Source: JAWXUK01 sp044432725
GTDB lineage: Bacteria; Bacillota; Clostridia; Oscillospirales; Oscillospiraceae
Assembly: GCA_044432725.1 (NCBI GenBank)
Contig: JAWXUL010000007.1
Span: 62,001 to 126,000 of the forward strand
Reading direction: 5' to 3'
DNA: 64,000 nucleotides
The translations under genes were made by a program, and so were the position numbers. The notes beneath the pieces are model-generated. The model did no database searches and was not told where the DNA came from. It saw nothing but the letters and a program-made list of their open reading frames with translations. This document shows positions 17,164-25,804 of this stretch, in pieces (the stretch's first letter is position 1; each line of letters begins with the position of its first letter).

Positions 17164-17232
17164 GGAACACCTCATCATTCCCATGCTTGAAGTTTTCCTG
17201 TATTGGGGCATGAGAGATTGTGAAGTGTTTCC
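17164..17232 (-). other. Intercistronic stem-loop between TIM-barrel gene and uxuA
   Basis: Imperfect ~24-bp stem (17164-17186 against 17208-17232) starting one base after the stop codon of the upstream gene. No U-run follows, so it is more likely an mRNA-stability or processing element than a full terminator. Confidence 0.5.
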
Positions 17233-17233
17233 T

Positions 17234-18082
17234 TTAAAATAACCCTTCATATCCCATGTTCACTAGATTTGCTCGTGAAACTTCTAAACAATGGAAAGGG
17301 TCTTTTCCGTAACAATCATCTTGCTCGATGAGTAGATATTTTACGCCTGTATCCAAACCAGCTTGGATAATAGACGGGAAATCAAGATTTCCACTGCCAA
17401 TTTCCGCATATCTGACCACATTGGTAAAAGCTTTTAGAAATTCAGGATGTTTGCTCATATCTACCCCTGTGAAATCAGGCTCTACCAGACGATAATCCTT
17501 TAAATGAAGGAGTTCCAATTTCCCTTTGTACTGTTTGATGTACTCCACAGGATTTTCTCCCCCATATTGCACCCAGTAAACATCTATTTCAAAGCCCAAT
17601 TTCGTTGTATTGTCTCGAATCAAATCCAAGAGATACTTCCCATTATATTTCACAAATTCGATGTGATGATTATGATAATACAAGTGAATCCCATGTTCAC
17701 TTAATCTTTTTGCCATTTCTTCACATTTATTGGCGAAGAGTAAAGATTTTTCCAAAGACCCCATATAACTTAATGGCATCATCCCAACTCGCAGATAATT
17801 GCAGTTTAAAAATTTGCAATCAGCCACTATTTTATCAAAATCAGTGGAAAGTGATTCTGCTCCTGGTGTTTGTGGTTCTATGGCGGCAGAGAGAGCTGCA
17901 ATTTCCATTTGGAACTCGCTGCAAGCTGTTTTCATTTCTTTTACATTTTCCTCAGTCATGGGGATTTGGCTGACTTCAACACAAGAAAAGCCAAGTTCAT
18001 GTAATTTTTTTAAAACCTTGAACACCCCTTGTTCCAGTACAATTTCTTTGAGCATCATCATTTGTACGCCTATTTTAGCCAT
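17234..18082 (-). CDS. Sugar phosphate isomerase/epimerase-like TIM barrel
   Basis: 282 residues, same superfamily as the gene at 15140-16018 but with low similarity to it. IGVQMMMLKEIVLEQGVFKVL opens the barrel. Metal-site pieces are HLYYHNHHIEF, GFEIDVYWVQYGG, ELLHLKDY and YLLIEQDDCYG. HNHH and IEQDD are common in inosose dehydratase / IolE-like and 3-keto-sugar enzymes. It follows the first Gfo/Idh gene by 27 bp, so an oxidoreductase and a TIM barrel again occur side by side. Confidence 0.8.
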   Translation of the reverse strand: MAKIGVQMMMLKEIVLEQGVFKVLKKLHELGFSCVEVSQIPMTEENVKEMKTACSEFQMEIAALSAAIEPQTPGAESLSTDFDKIVADCKFLNCNYLRVGMMPLSYMGSLEKSLLFANKCEEMAKRLSEHGIHLYYHNHHIEFVKYNGKYLLDLIRDNTTKLGFEIDVYWVQYGGENPVEYIKQYKGKLELLHLKDYRLVEPDFTGVDMSKHPEFLKAFTNVVRYAEIGSGNLDFPSIIQAGLDTGVKYLLIEQDDCYGKDPFHCLEVSRANLVNMGYEGLF

Positions 18083-18109
18083 AGTTATCTCTCCTTTACA
18101 AATCCTTGT

Positions 18110-19297
18110 TTAACCTTCGTTCTTTGCTTTTTCTTCTAGCAATTCTAAGAACATGTTTTCATCAAAATCAATGTCTACCTCTTTGCCCAACCAACTGGAA
18201 AGATGAATGGCATTGGCAAGACGAACACCATTGATGCCGTCAGATCCAGGTGCCACCAGTGGGGTACCATCTAGGATATTTGCTGCAAAATTACGAAGAA
18301 TGTCACCGTGTTGCTCTCCCCAGACGCTGGAAAATTCGATTGTTTCCACTGTTTGCAGTCCTCGTTCTTCCATGACACCACCACGCATCATGTTAAATAC
18401 TTCTTCTAAATCAGTGACACCCTCATTGACTTCTTGCTCTGTTTGTGCCAGTCGGGTCACCGTGGCTGTTTTGGAATTATCCACCACAATTTTCCCTTTG
18501 TCTCCCAAAATTTCCAGACGATCAGTCCCCATTAAGTCATGGGTACAAGTGATAAAAATACCTGTTGCACCATTCCCATAGTCAAACATGGCTGTTACTT
18601 CATCTTCTACAGAAATATTTCGCATATAACCATATTTCACATTAGAATAAACTTTTTGGGGCATACCACAAAGCCATTGTAATAAATCAATTTGATGAGG
18701 TGCTTGGTTGACCAAGACGCCGCCCCCTTCTCCCTTCCAAGTGGCACGCCATGCAGACATTTCATAGTAGGCTTGGGGACGGTACCAGTTGGTGATAATC
18801 CAGTTTGAACGGCGGATTTTTCCAATTTCTCCACCATCAATAATCGCTTTTAATTTTTTGTACAGAGGATTCATTCTTTGGTTGAAAAACACAGCAAAAG
18901 TGAGTTCTGGCTTAGATTTTGCCATATCAATGACTTCTTGCACTTGTTTTGTATACACACCAGCTGGCTTTTCTAACAAAGCGTGAAGATTTCTTTCGAG
19001 AGCGTCAATGCCGATTTGAGGATGTAAATAGTGTGGTACGGTGGTCACCACTGCGTCTACTGTTCCACTGTCCATCATCTCGATATAATCGCTAAAGACT
19101 GGAATATCAGGGAAAATAGATTTTAGATTTTCTGCTTTTTTAGGGTCGATTTCACAAAAAGCCCCTACTTCTAATTGGTCAAATTTTTGGTCTGCAAAAC
19201 CTGCACTATTGGGACCAATGGAAACACCTGTGAGTAGTTGTGTGTAAAAACCACCTTGCTGTCCTACACCGATGATTCCTAATCTTACTTTTTTCAT
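18110..19297 (-). CDS. Gfo/Idh/MocA-family sugar oxidoreductase, first gene of the hexuronate operon
   Basis: About 395 residues from ATG 19297. RLGIIGVGQQGGFYTQLL is the nucleotide-binding start, LLEKPAGVYTKQV holds the family EKP motif, and GGGVLVNQAPHQIDLLQWLCG belongs to the C-terminal domain. Upstream ATGs (to 19375) lack a ribosome-binding site; the one before 19297 is weak (AGTGGTG). An AAACGTTT palindrome lies at 19333-19340 in the leader. The enzyme may convert a uronate-containing oligomer or a keto-sugar before uxaC/uxuB/uxuA act. Confidence 0.85.
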   Translation of the reverse strand: MKKVRLGIIGVGQQGGFYTQLLTGVSIGPNSAGFADQKFDQLEVGAFCEIDPKKAENLKSIFPDIPVFSDYIEMMDSGTVDAVVTTVPHYLHPQIGIDALERNLHALLEKPAGVYTKQVQEVIDMAKSKPELTFAVFFNQRMNPLYKKLKAIIDGGEIGKIRRSNWIITNWYRPQAYYEMSAWRATWKGEGGGVLVNQAPHQIDLLQWLCGMPQKVYSNVKYGYMRNISVEDEVTAMFDYGNGATGIFITCTHDLMGTDRLEILGDKGKIVVDNSKTATVTRLAQTEQEVNEGVTDLEEVFNMMRGGVMEERGLQTVETIEFSSVWGEQHGDILRNFAANILDGTPLVAPGSDGINGVRLANAIHLSSWLGKEVDIDFDENMFLELLEEKAKNEG

Positions 19298-19411
19298 ATC
19301 AATACACCACTTTCTTTTCATCATTACGCTGGAAACGTTTTTGTTAGATAAATAAACCAGAAAAATTCGATTCATTAAATAGGGAAAAGAATCATCAACA
19401 AAAAGAACTTT

Positions 19412-19429
19412 ATCGTTTAAGTAAACGGT
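19412..19429 (-). promoter_or_regulatory. Probable LacI-family operator in the leader of the hexuronate operon
   Basis: CGTTTA-AG-TAAACG (19414-19427), a short palindrome with a central symmetry typical of LacI/GalR operators, about 50 bases downstream of the predicted start point. The divergent LacI-type gene at 19805 is the likely binder; this is inference. Confidence 0.6.
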
Positions 19430-19485
19430 TAAAAAAAAACTGCTGTCATAATTTTAAATGTGCCAATGTTCATTTATCTGAGTAA

Positions 19486-19514
19486 ATTTTACCATATATT
19501 TTGGAAACTATCAA
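19486..19514 (-). promoter_or_regulatory. Predicted sigma-A promoter of the hexuronate operon
   Basis: Minus strand: TTGATA (19514-19509), 17-bp spacer, TAAAAT (19491-19486). It lies in the 507-bp gap between the operon and the regulator, which contains no other gene. Confidence 0.65.
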
Positions 19515-19728
19515 GTCCAAGAAGATAAAAAAATTTTTTTTATCAAACTATACAAAAAAATATCTTTTTTTTAGGCAAAATCACGAAGCTTTTTCCTTTG
19601 CTGGCAAGATAGAAGAAGGAGAAAAGACGTTTTTTCGTCTTTAACAGAATTCTTTCTATAGGATTTGGTTATTTTAAACAAAAAACGGCGGTGTATTTTG
19701 TTTATATAGTAGAAAAGGTAAAAAGCTA

Positions 19729-19785
19729 TTGACTTACCATAAATTTCATGTTAAACTAAAGTCAGAACTTAAACGAATAAGTTCT
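19729..19785 (+). promoter_or_regulatory. Promoter and candidate operator of the LacI-family gene
   Basis: TTGACT (19729-19734), 17-bp spacer, TAAACT (19752-19757). Seven bases further on is the inverted repeat AGAACTTA-AACGAA-TAAGTTCT (19764-19785), well placed for autorepression. Its core AACGAA differs from the operator at 19412, so a second regulator is possible. Confidence 0.6.
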
Positions 19786-19804
19786 TTCGTGAAGGGGGGG
19801 TTCC

Positions 19805-20821
19805 ATGGTAACAATCAAAGAAATTGCACAATCTTGCAACCTCTCAGCCGCTGCTGTCAGCAAAGCTTTACGAGAACAGCCAGATATCAGCCAAGTCACC
19901 CGAGAGAAAGTGAAAAAGGTAGCCAAAGAGATGGGGTATATCCCCAACGCTGCTGCCATACGTTTGAAAACAAATCACTCCTATACCATCGGAGTGTTGC
20001 TGAAAAATGATTCAGATAGCAGACTTGACCATGCTTTTTTCGCTTCGGTACTGAATCATTTTATTTTTGCTTGTCATAACTCTGGTTATACTGTGCTATT
20101 TCTTTGCGAAAAAATCGGTCATCAAGATTTATCTTATTTGGAATCTGCCCAAACTTTTGGCTGTGATGCTGTATTTATTTTAAATGCGAATTACCAAGAA
20201 AGTTCTGTCATTCAGCTGATGGAAGGGCAAATCCCACTGGTTTTACTTGACTATTCCTTTCATCAACTGGCTTCTGTTCATTCAGATAATGCAGTTGGTA
20301 TGGGAGAAATGGTGCGATATGCCTATGAAAAAGGACATCGTAAAATTGCGATGATCTATGGCGACGATTCTTTTATTACAAAACAACGTGTCGCCAGTTT
20401 TCATAAAGCCTGTCATGAAGTGGGCTTAGAAATTCCAGACGAGTATATCAGCCAGCAAAAATATCATGCACCAGAGACAGCAGAACGAGCCACTCATCTT
20501 TTACTGGACTTGCCTAATCCACCAACTTTTATTTTCTATCAAGATGATTTTTCTTTTTTAGGAGGTAAAACAGCACTAGAAGAAAGAGGGCTGTCCTATC
20601 CGAAAGATATCAGCGTGGCTGGCTATGATGGCCAACCAATTTCACAAGGTCTGAGTCCAAAATTAATGACTTGGAAACAAAATACAGTGGACTTAGGCAA
20701 AAAAGCATGGGAAATCTTGCAAGAAGCAATAGAACATCCCAAAACTTATTTGCCAAAAGACTATCAAGTCCAAGGGGAATTTTGCTCAGGAGCTTCAGTG
20801 AAAGACTTAACAGTTGGATAA
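19805..20821 (+). CDS. LacI/GalR-family transcriptional regulator
   Basis: 338 residues. The helix-turn-helix (3-22, TIKEIAQSCNLSAAAVSKAL) is followed by the hinge helix NAAAIRLKTN and a periplasmic-binding-protein-like effector domain (YTIGVLL..., VAGYDGQP). Divergent from the hexuronate operon and just ahead of the transporter/GH3 operon, so it probably controls both in response to a uronate or an oligosaccharide. Its SD is a GGGGGGG run ending four bases before the ATG. Confidence 0.93.
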   Translation: MVTIKEIAQSCNLSAAAVSKALREQPDISQVTREKVKKVAKEMGYIPNAAAIRLKTNHSYTIGVLLKNDSDSRLDHAFFASVLNHFIFACHNSGYTVLFLCEKIGHQDLSYLESAQTFGCDAVFILNANYQESSVIQLMEGQIPLVLLDYSFHQLASVHSDNAVGMGEMVRYAYEKGHRKIAMIYGDDSFITKQRVASFHKACHEVGLEIPDEYISQQKYHAPETAERATHLLLDLPNPPTFIFYQDDFSFLGGKTALEERGLSYPKDISVAGYDGQPISQGLSPKLMTWKQNTVDLGKKAWEILQEAIEHPKTYLPKDYQVQGEFCSGASVKDLTVG

Positions 20822-20844
20822 TCCCAAATTTGGGTTTACCATAA

Positions 20845-21004
20845 GGGGACCTCTAAAAACTCTTGGGGGACAAGAGTACAAATTTTTTGTTCTTAGATTG
20901 TTCTGAAAAAGTTTTTAATCCTTGGTGGATTTAGAACTTTTTCAGGGCAAAAATTAGGGCGAAGGAATTGTTTTATTGTTGTTTAGGGGTTTTTAGAGGT
21001 TCCC
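20845..21004. repeat. 160-bp nested inverted repeat upstream of the ABC transporter operon
   Basis: Outer arms GGGGACCTCTAAAAACTC (20845-20862) and GGGGTTTTTAGAGGTTCCC (20986-21004). An inner hairpin CTGAAAAAG...CTTTTTCAG (20903-20945) has AATCC-TTGGT-GGATT at its tip. The inner segment recurs at 5532-5551, and TTTTTTAGAGGTTCCCA recurs before the dehydratase gene (29563-29579). MITE-like; it lies in the 5' leader of the binding-protein gene. Confidence 0.6.
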
Positions 21005-21035
21005 ACAAATGAATTATTTTTAGGAGGAAAACAAA

Positions 21036-22814
21036 ATGAAAAATTGGAAAACAAGAGTCTCTATGCTAGGACTAGCAGCCACAATGCTTTTAGGTACTTT
21101 GACTTCCTGTGCAAACCCAGCTGGTGACACAAACTCTGGCAGTGGAGGCAGTGGGAGCACAAGTGGTGGAGGTGCTACCTCTGCTGGCACAACAGAAGGG
21201 GCTCGTGCCTTGACTGTGCTATTGGAACAAAGCAACGGCTGGACACAAAACTTTAACCCATTTATCCAAGGTGCTAACCAGTATACCACTGGATTCATCT
21301 TCGAGCCATTGGTGATTTACGATGCCTATACCCAAGAAGAAATCATGTGGCTTGCTGAGGAAATCATCACAGAACCAGACAACAGAACCTTGACCATCAA
21401 AGTGCGCCAAGATATCCAATGGAGCGACGGAGAGCAATTTGATGCAGATGATGTTGTGTTTAACTTTACTTATAGTAAAGATAAACCAGCCATTGATAGT
21501 TCAGGAAACTGGGCACATGGAGATGATCCAGGGAAAATTGAAAGCGTGAATAAGATTGATGATTACACCCTAGAAATCGTCATGATCGAAGAAAACAGAT
21601 TCCACAGAAGTACCTTGTTCTTCCAAAACTGGATGGTGCCAGAGCACATCTGGTCTGAAATTGACAATCCTGAAAACTATGTCTATAATGTAGACAACCC
21701 TGTTGCCACAGGTGCTTTCACAGAAGTCGTTTCTTTCGCTTCTGAAATGGTTGTCTTAGGACGTAATCCTCATTATTGGAAAGGGGAAGAATTGGAAGTG
21801 GACGAACTCCATTGTCCTCAATTCAACTCTAATGATGCTGCTTTGACCTTATTACAAACAGGTAGCATTGACTGGGCACACATTTTCATTGCAAATATTG
21901 AAGACACCTATATCCAAGGAGATGCTAACAAACAATATTGGTATGGTAAATCTAATGTCAGTCGTTTGTCCACAAACTTCCAAACTCCAGACCCAGGGAA
22001 CAACGAAGCATTCAACGATCCTGCTTTCAAACAAGCGATGTCCATGGCGATTGACCGTGTGGGATTGATCAACTCTGCAATCCATGGCTATCTTTCCACC
22101 GATGTTCCAACAAACTCTGGTTTGCCTGCGAACTTAGTGGCTTATGCAAACCCAGAAGCTGTCAGCTATATGGCTCCTTATGTGGAATACAATCTCCAAG
22201 GTGCTATTGATCTCCTTGCTGAAGCTGGTTATGTGGATATTGATGGGGACGGCTATGTAGAAACTCCATCTGGCTTGCCTATTGAATTTGATATCGTCTC
22301 ACCTGCTGGTTGGACTGATTGGAACGATGGTGCGACCATCGCTGCTGAAGGTATGCGTGCTGTTGGTATCAATGCTTCTTCTAATGCAAAAGACCTTTCC
22401 TTGGTGACACAACATTGGTCTGCTGGTGACTGGGATGTGATGTATAGTAGTAATGGTAACAATACTGATATCTATCGCTTCTATTATGACACCATCGGGG
22501 ATACAAGCCGTGCCTTTACTTCTACTTGGTGGACAGTCTGTCAAACAAACTATGTCAACGACGAGTTGTCAGCTTTGATCGCTCAACTACCAACAGCAAC
22601 AACCGACGCTGAAGTGTCAGAAATCACCAATGAAGTTGAAATGTTTATGGCTGAAAATATGATCAATATTCCTTTGTACTATCAAGGAAACTGGTTTGTT
22701 TTCAACGATGCTCGTTTCACAGGTTGGTCTGCAACAGAATCAGATGGTCAACCTGCCCTTGCACAACATGATTCCAAAATTTTGCAACTACTCCGCTTGA
22801 AAGCAGTGGATTAA
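21036..22814 (+). CDS. ABC transporter substrate-binding lipoprotein (SBP_bac_5 family)
   Basis: 592 residues. Lipoprotein signal with lipobox ending LTSC (Cys25), then a Gly/Ser-rich linker (about 30-55) and the family-5 binding fold: FEPLVIYDAYTQEEIMWLAEEI, LTIKVRQDIQWSDGEQFDADDVVFNF, and an FNDPAFKQAMSMAIDR helix. The family takes peptides or, in many Firmicutes and Thermotogae, oligosaccharides. The GH3 gene in the same operon and the hexuronate genes nearby favour a glycoside ligand here. AGGAGG precedes the ATG. A terminator follows, probably leaving this gene more abundant than the permeases. Confidence 0.92.
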   Translation: MKNWKTRVSMLGLAATMLLGTLTSCANPAGDTNSGSGGSGSTSGGGATSAGTTEGARALTVLLEQSNGWTQNFNPFIQGANQYTTGFIFEPLVIYDAYTQEEIMWLAEEIITEPDNRTLTIKVRQDIQWSDGEQFDADDVVFNFTYSKDKPAIDSSGNWAHGDDPGKIESVNKIDDYTLEIVMIEENRFHRSTLFFQNWMVPEHIWSEIDNPENYVYNVDNPVATGAFTEVVSFASEMVVLGRNPHYWKGEELEVDELHCPQFNSNDAALTLLQTGSIDWAHIFIANIEDTYIQGDANKQYWYGKSNVSRLSTNFQTPDPGNNEAFNDPAFKQAMSMAIDRVGLINSAIHGYLSTDVPTNSGLPANLVAYANPEAVSYMAPYVEYNLQGAIDLLAEAGYVDIDGDGYVETPSGLPIEFDIVSPAGWTDWNDGATIAAEGMRAVGINASSNAKDLSLVTQHWSAGDWDVMYSSNGNNTDIYRFYYDTIGDTSRAFTSTWWTVCQTNYVNDELSALIAQLPTATTDAEVSEITNEVEMFMAENMINIPLYYQGNWFVFNDARFTGWSATESDGQPALAQHDSKILQLLRLKAVD

Positions 22815-22848
22815 GTCATAAGAACTGACCCCTTACTGCAAAACAAAG

Positions 22849-22886
22849 GAGACGAAAGATGTGCTGTCTTTCGTCTCTATTTTTTT
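22849..22886 (+). terminator. Partial intrinsic terminator between binding protein and permease genes
   Basis: GAGACGAAAGA / TCTTTCGTCTC stem followed by TATTTTTTT. Common after binding-protein genes, where it permits limited read-through into the permeases. Confidence 0.85.
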
Positions 22887-22899
22887 AGAGAGGTGACAT

Positions 22900-23883
22900 A
22901 TGAATTATATATTAAAACGGCTAGGATTTTATTTTCTAGCATTAATCTTCGCAATTACATTAAACTTTTTCCTCCCACGCATGATGCCTGGGAATCCTGT
23001 GGAAATGTTTTTAGCAGAAATGGCACTGGGAGGTGGGGTGGTCGATGCCGAAACCATCCGTGCTGTGGAAGAAATGTTCGGCTTCAATTCTGACGAACCT
23101 TTGATTGTGACTTATTTCAAATACATGGGGAATATTCTCACAGGGAATTGGGGCATCTCTTTTTATAACTATCCCCACCCTGTTCTGGACACCATATTGC
23201 CTAGTTTAAGATGGACTGTCTTTTTGATGGGACTTGCTTTGATTTGTAGCTTTATCATCAACAATTCCTTAGGGATTTTGGTGGCATGGCGTCGTGGCTC
23301 ACGATTAGATACCTTTTTTACAGTGGGCGGACAATTCCTGAACAACATTCCTTCTGTGGTCGTGGCTATTTTCTTGCTCTTTACCCTGTGTTATCCTGGA
23401 CACTTTCCTTTGGGCTATGCGGTAACGCCGCTGTTTAAACCTGCCAATAATATAGAATATATCCAAGATGTTCTTTATCACGCCTTTGTTCCAGTGACAG
23501 CTGTGGTGATTACTGGGTTGGGGGGCATTATGGGGATGCGTGCGAATATGATCAACCAACTAGGGGATGATTATATTACCATGGGCATTGCAAAAGGTAT
23601 TCCAGACACTCGGATTATGTTTGCCTATGCCGCTCGTAACTCTCTTCTTCCTGTTGTGACTTCTCTTGCCATGCAAATCGGCGTGATGCTGGGGGGGTCC
23701 TTGATCATCGAACAAATTTTCAACTACCCAGGGCTGGGATACATCATGGTTTCTGCCATCAATTACAGAGATTATCCTTTGATGCAAGGTGTTTTGCTCA
23801 TGTCTACTATTTTGATGTTATCAGCAAATATTATTGCTGATTTTGCGATTTTATACCTTGACCCACGAACCCGACAAAGCTAG
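22900..23883 (+). CDS. ABC transporter permease, DppB/OppB type
   Basis: 327 residues, six predicted membrane helices. N-terminal MNYILKRLGFYFLALIFAITLNFFLPRMMPGNP is the family signature. The EAA-like cytoplasmic loop is DDYITMGIAKGIPDTRIMFAYAARNSLLPV, and GGSLIIEQIFNYPGLG sits before the last helices. Pairs with the DppC-type permease 11 bp downstream. The SD (AGAGAGGTG) lies right at the end of the terminator U-run. Confidence 0.93.
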   Translation: MNYILKRLGFYFLALIFAITLNFFLPRMMPGNPVEMFLAEMALGGGVVDAETIRAVEEMFGFNSDEPLIVTYFKYMGNILTGNWGISFYNYPHPVLDTILPSLRWTVFLMGLALICSFIINNSLGILVAWRRGSRLDTFFTVGGQFLNNIPSVVVAIFLLFTLCYPGHFPLGYAVTPLFKPANNIEYIQDVLYHAFVPVTAVVITGLGGIMGMRANMINQLGDDYITMGIAKGIPDTRIMFAYAARNSLLPVVTSLAMQIGVMLGGSLIIEQIFNYPGLGYIMVSAINYRDYPLMQGVLLMSTILMLSANIIADFAILYLDPRTRQS

Positions 23884-23894
23884 GAGGCGTTTTT

Positions 23895-24818
23895 ATGAAA
23901 AAAGAAAACAAATTGATTAAATTTATAAAAGAAAATCATAGGCTTTGTTTAGGGTTGTTTTTTCTCTTTACTGTAATTTTTGCTTGTACTTTTGCTTTTT
24001 TATTTACATCACATGATCCCATGACAAGATATGAAAATATGTATCATACACCACCTTCCTCAGAGCATCCCTTGGGCACAACCAGACTGGGCAGAGATGT
24101 TTTGGCTCAAACCCTGTACGGAGGTCGCAAATCTTTGTCTGTTGGGCTTTTTGCTGCTGCCATCGCCACCACATTAAGTATGACTGTGGGTATTAGTGCA
24201 GGTTATTTAGGTGGACTTTATGATAGTGTGATTAGTATGATCACCAACGTGATGATGGTCATTCCGACGATTGTCTTACTACTATTGATAGCAGCCATGT
24301 TAGATGGTGTTTCTCCTGCACTTATTTGTATTATCATCGGCTTGACGTCCTGGCCGTGGAACGCTCGTATTTTACGAGCCCAAACCATGAGTATACGAAA
24401 TCGTGACTTCGTCCGTTCTGCTGAAACCTTGGGGGAAAGTAAACTGCGTATTTTATTCATTGAAATCATGCCTAATATGCTTTCCATCATTTCATCCTCT
24501 TTTGTGGGCACTTTGATTTATGCCATCACAGCCCACGCTACGCTAGAGTTTATTGGGTTTGGTGACCCTCTTTCTGTCACATGGGGGACTATTTTGTACA
24601 ATGCAAGAAACACTGGTTCTTTCCAAAGTGGTTATTATTGGGAAGTGGCAGGGGCGATTACTTGTTTGGTGCTGATTGGTATGGGCTTGACTTTGATTAA
24701 CTTTGCCATTGACGAAATCTCTAACCCCAAATTAAGAGCACAACGGATTATGAAAAATTACTATCGTGCCCAAAAAGAACAACGGAAACAAAATAAGAAG
24801 GTAGGTGCAGGCTCATGA
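23895..24818 (+). CDS. ABC transporter permease, DppC/OppC type
   Basis: 307 residues. One N-terminal membrane anchor, then EHPLGTTRLGRDVLAQTLYGGRKSLSVGL, the standard DppC entry to the permease core. The coupling loop is RNRDFVRSAETLGESKLRILFIEIMPN. The stop overlaps the next ATG by four bases (ATGA). Forms the heterodimeric membrane channel with the previous gene product. Confidence 0.93.
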   Translation: MKKENKLIKFIKENHRLCLGLFFLFTVIFACTFAFLFTSHDPMTRYENMYHTPPSSEHPLGTTRLGRDVLAQTLYGGRKSLSVGLFAAAIATTLSMTVGISAGYLGGLYDSVISMITNVMMVIPTIVLLLLIAAMLDGVSPALICIIIGLTSWPWNARILRAQTMSIRNRDFVRSAETLGESKLRILFIEIMPNMLSIISSSFVGTLIYAITAHATLEFIGFGDPLSVTWGTILYNARNTGSFQSGYYWEVAGAITCLVLIGMGLTLINFAIDEISNPKLRAQRIMKNYYRAQKEQRKQNKKVGAGS

Positions 24819-25804
24819 GTGATATAGTGTTTGAAGTAAAAGACCTTTGCGTGGATTATATCACTGGTAACAACTCCTATGCCAGAGCAGTGGATCATGT
24901 GAGTTTTTCCATTGGAAAGGGACAAAGTTTAGGACTCGCTGGAGAGTCTGGCTGTGGAAAATCAACCATTGCTTATTCTCTGATGCGTTTGCACAAACCA
25001 CCTGCAATCATTTCAAATGGAGAGATCTTGTTCCAAGGCGAAGATATTTTAAAATATGATACCAAACAGTTACAAGCTTTTCGTTGGAGAGATACCAGCA
25101 TGGTGTTCCAATCAGCGATGAACTGTCTCAATCCTGTTGCGACCTTAGAAAAACAGTTTTACGAGATTTATCGTTATCATGGAGTGACAAAGAACAAAAA
25201 AGAAGCAAGAGAACGTTCTGAAGAACTTCTCGCCTTAGTGGGGATTCCCAAAGAACGACTCAGGGATTATCCACACCAATTTTCAGGCGGGATGCGCCAA
25301 CGTGCTGTCATTGCAATGGCACTTGCCTTAAATCCCAAGTTGATTATCTTAGACGAGCCAACCACTGCCTTGGATACTGTGGTACAACGGGATATTTTAA
25401 GACGGATTTATGATTTAAAAGAAAAGTTCGGCTTTTCTATCCTTTTTATCACCCATGATATTAGTTTGATGATGGAATTTTGCGATAGTATGGCAGTAAT
25501 GTACGCTGGAAAAATTATAGAGCAAGCCAGTTCTCAAAAAATTCTAAAAAGTCCATGCCATCCTTATACCTATGGTTTGAAAAATTCTTTCCCTTCCCTG
25601 ACTGGAAAAATAGAGTATATGGAAGGGATTCCTGGTTCTCCTTTGGACTTGAAGAAAATCCCACCTGGTTGTCGATTTGAATCACGTTGCTTCTGTAAGC
25701 AAGGAAACTGTGGAACAGAACCACCAGTAAAAACAGTAGAAGGCGAAGGCTTCTTCTATTGTCATTATCCTTTAAAACAAGAGGAGGAAGCGAGCAATGG
25801 ATAA
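24815..25804 (+). CDS. ABC transporter ATPase, DppD/OppD type
   Basis: 329 residues. Walker A GESGCGKST, signature FSGGMRQR, Walker B LIILDEPTTALD, and the OppD/F C-terminal extension with a Cys cluster (GCRFESRCFCKQGNC...CHYP) that in relatives can bind an iron-sulfur cluster. Powers import together with the DppF-like partner, whose gene overlaps by eight bases. Confidence 0.95.
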   Translation: MSDIVFEVKDLCVDYITGNNSYARAVDHVSFSIGKGQSLGLAGESGCGKSTIAYSLMRLHKPPAIISNGEILFQGEDILKYDTKQLQAFRWRDTSMVFQSAMNCLNPVATLEKQFYEIYRYHGVTKNKKEARERSEELLALVGIPKERLRDYPHQFSGGMRQRAVIAMALALNPKLIILDEPTTALDTVVQRDILRRIYDLKEKFGFSILFITHDISLMMEFCDSMAVMYAGKIIEQASSQKILKSPCHPYTYGLKNSFPSLTGKIEYMEGIPGSPLDLKKIPPGCRFESRCFCKQGNCGTEPPVKTVEGEGFFYCHYPLKQEEEASNG

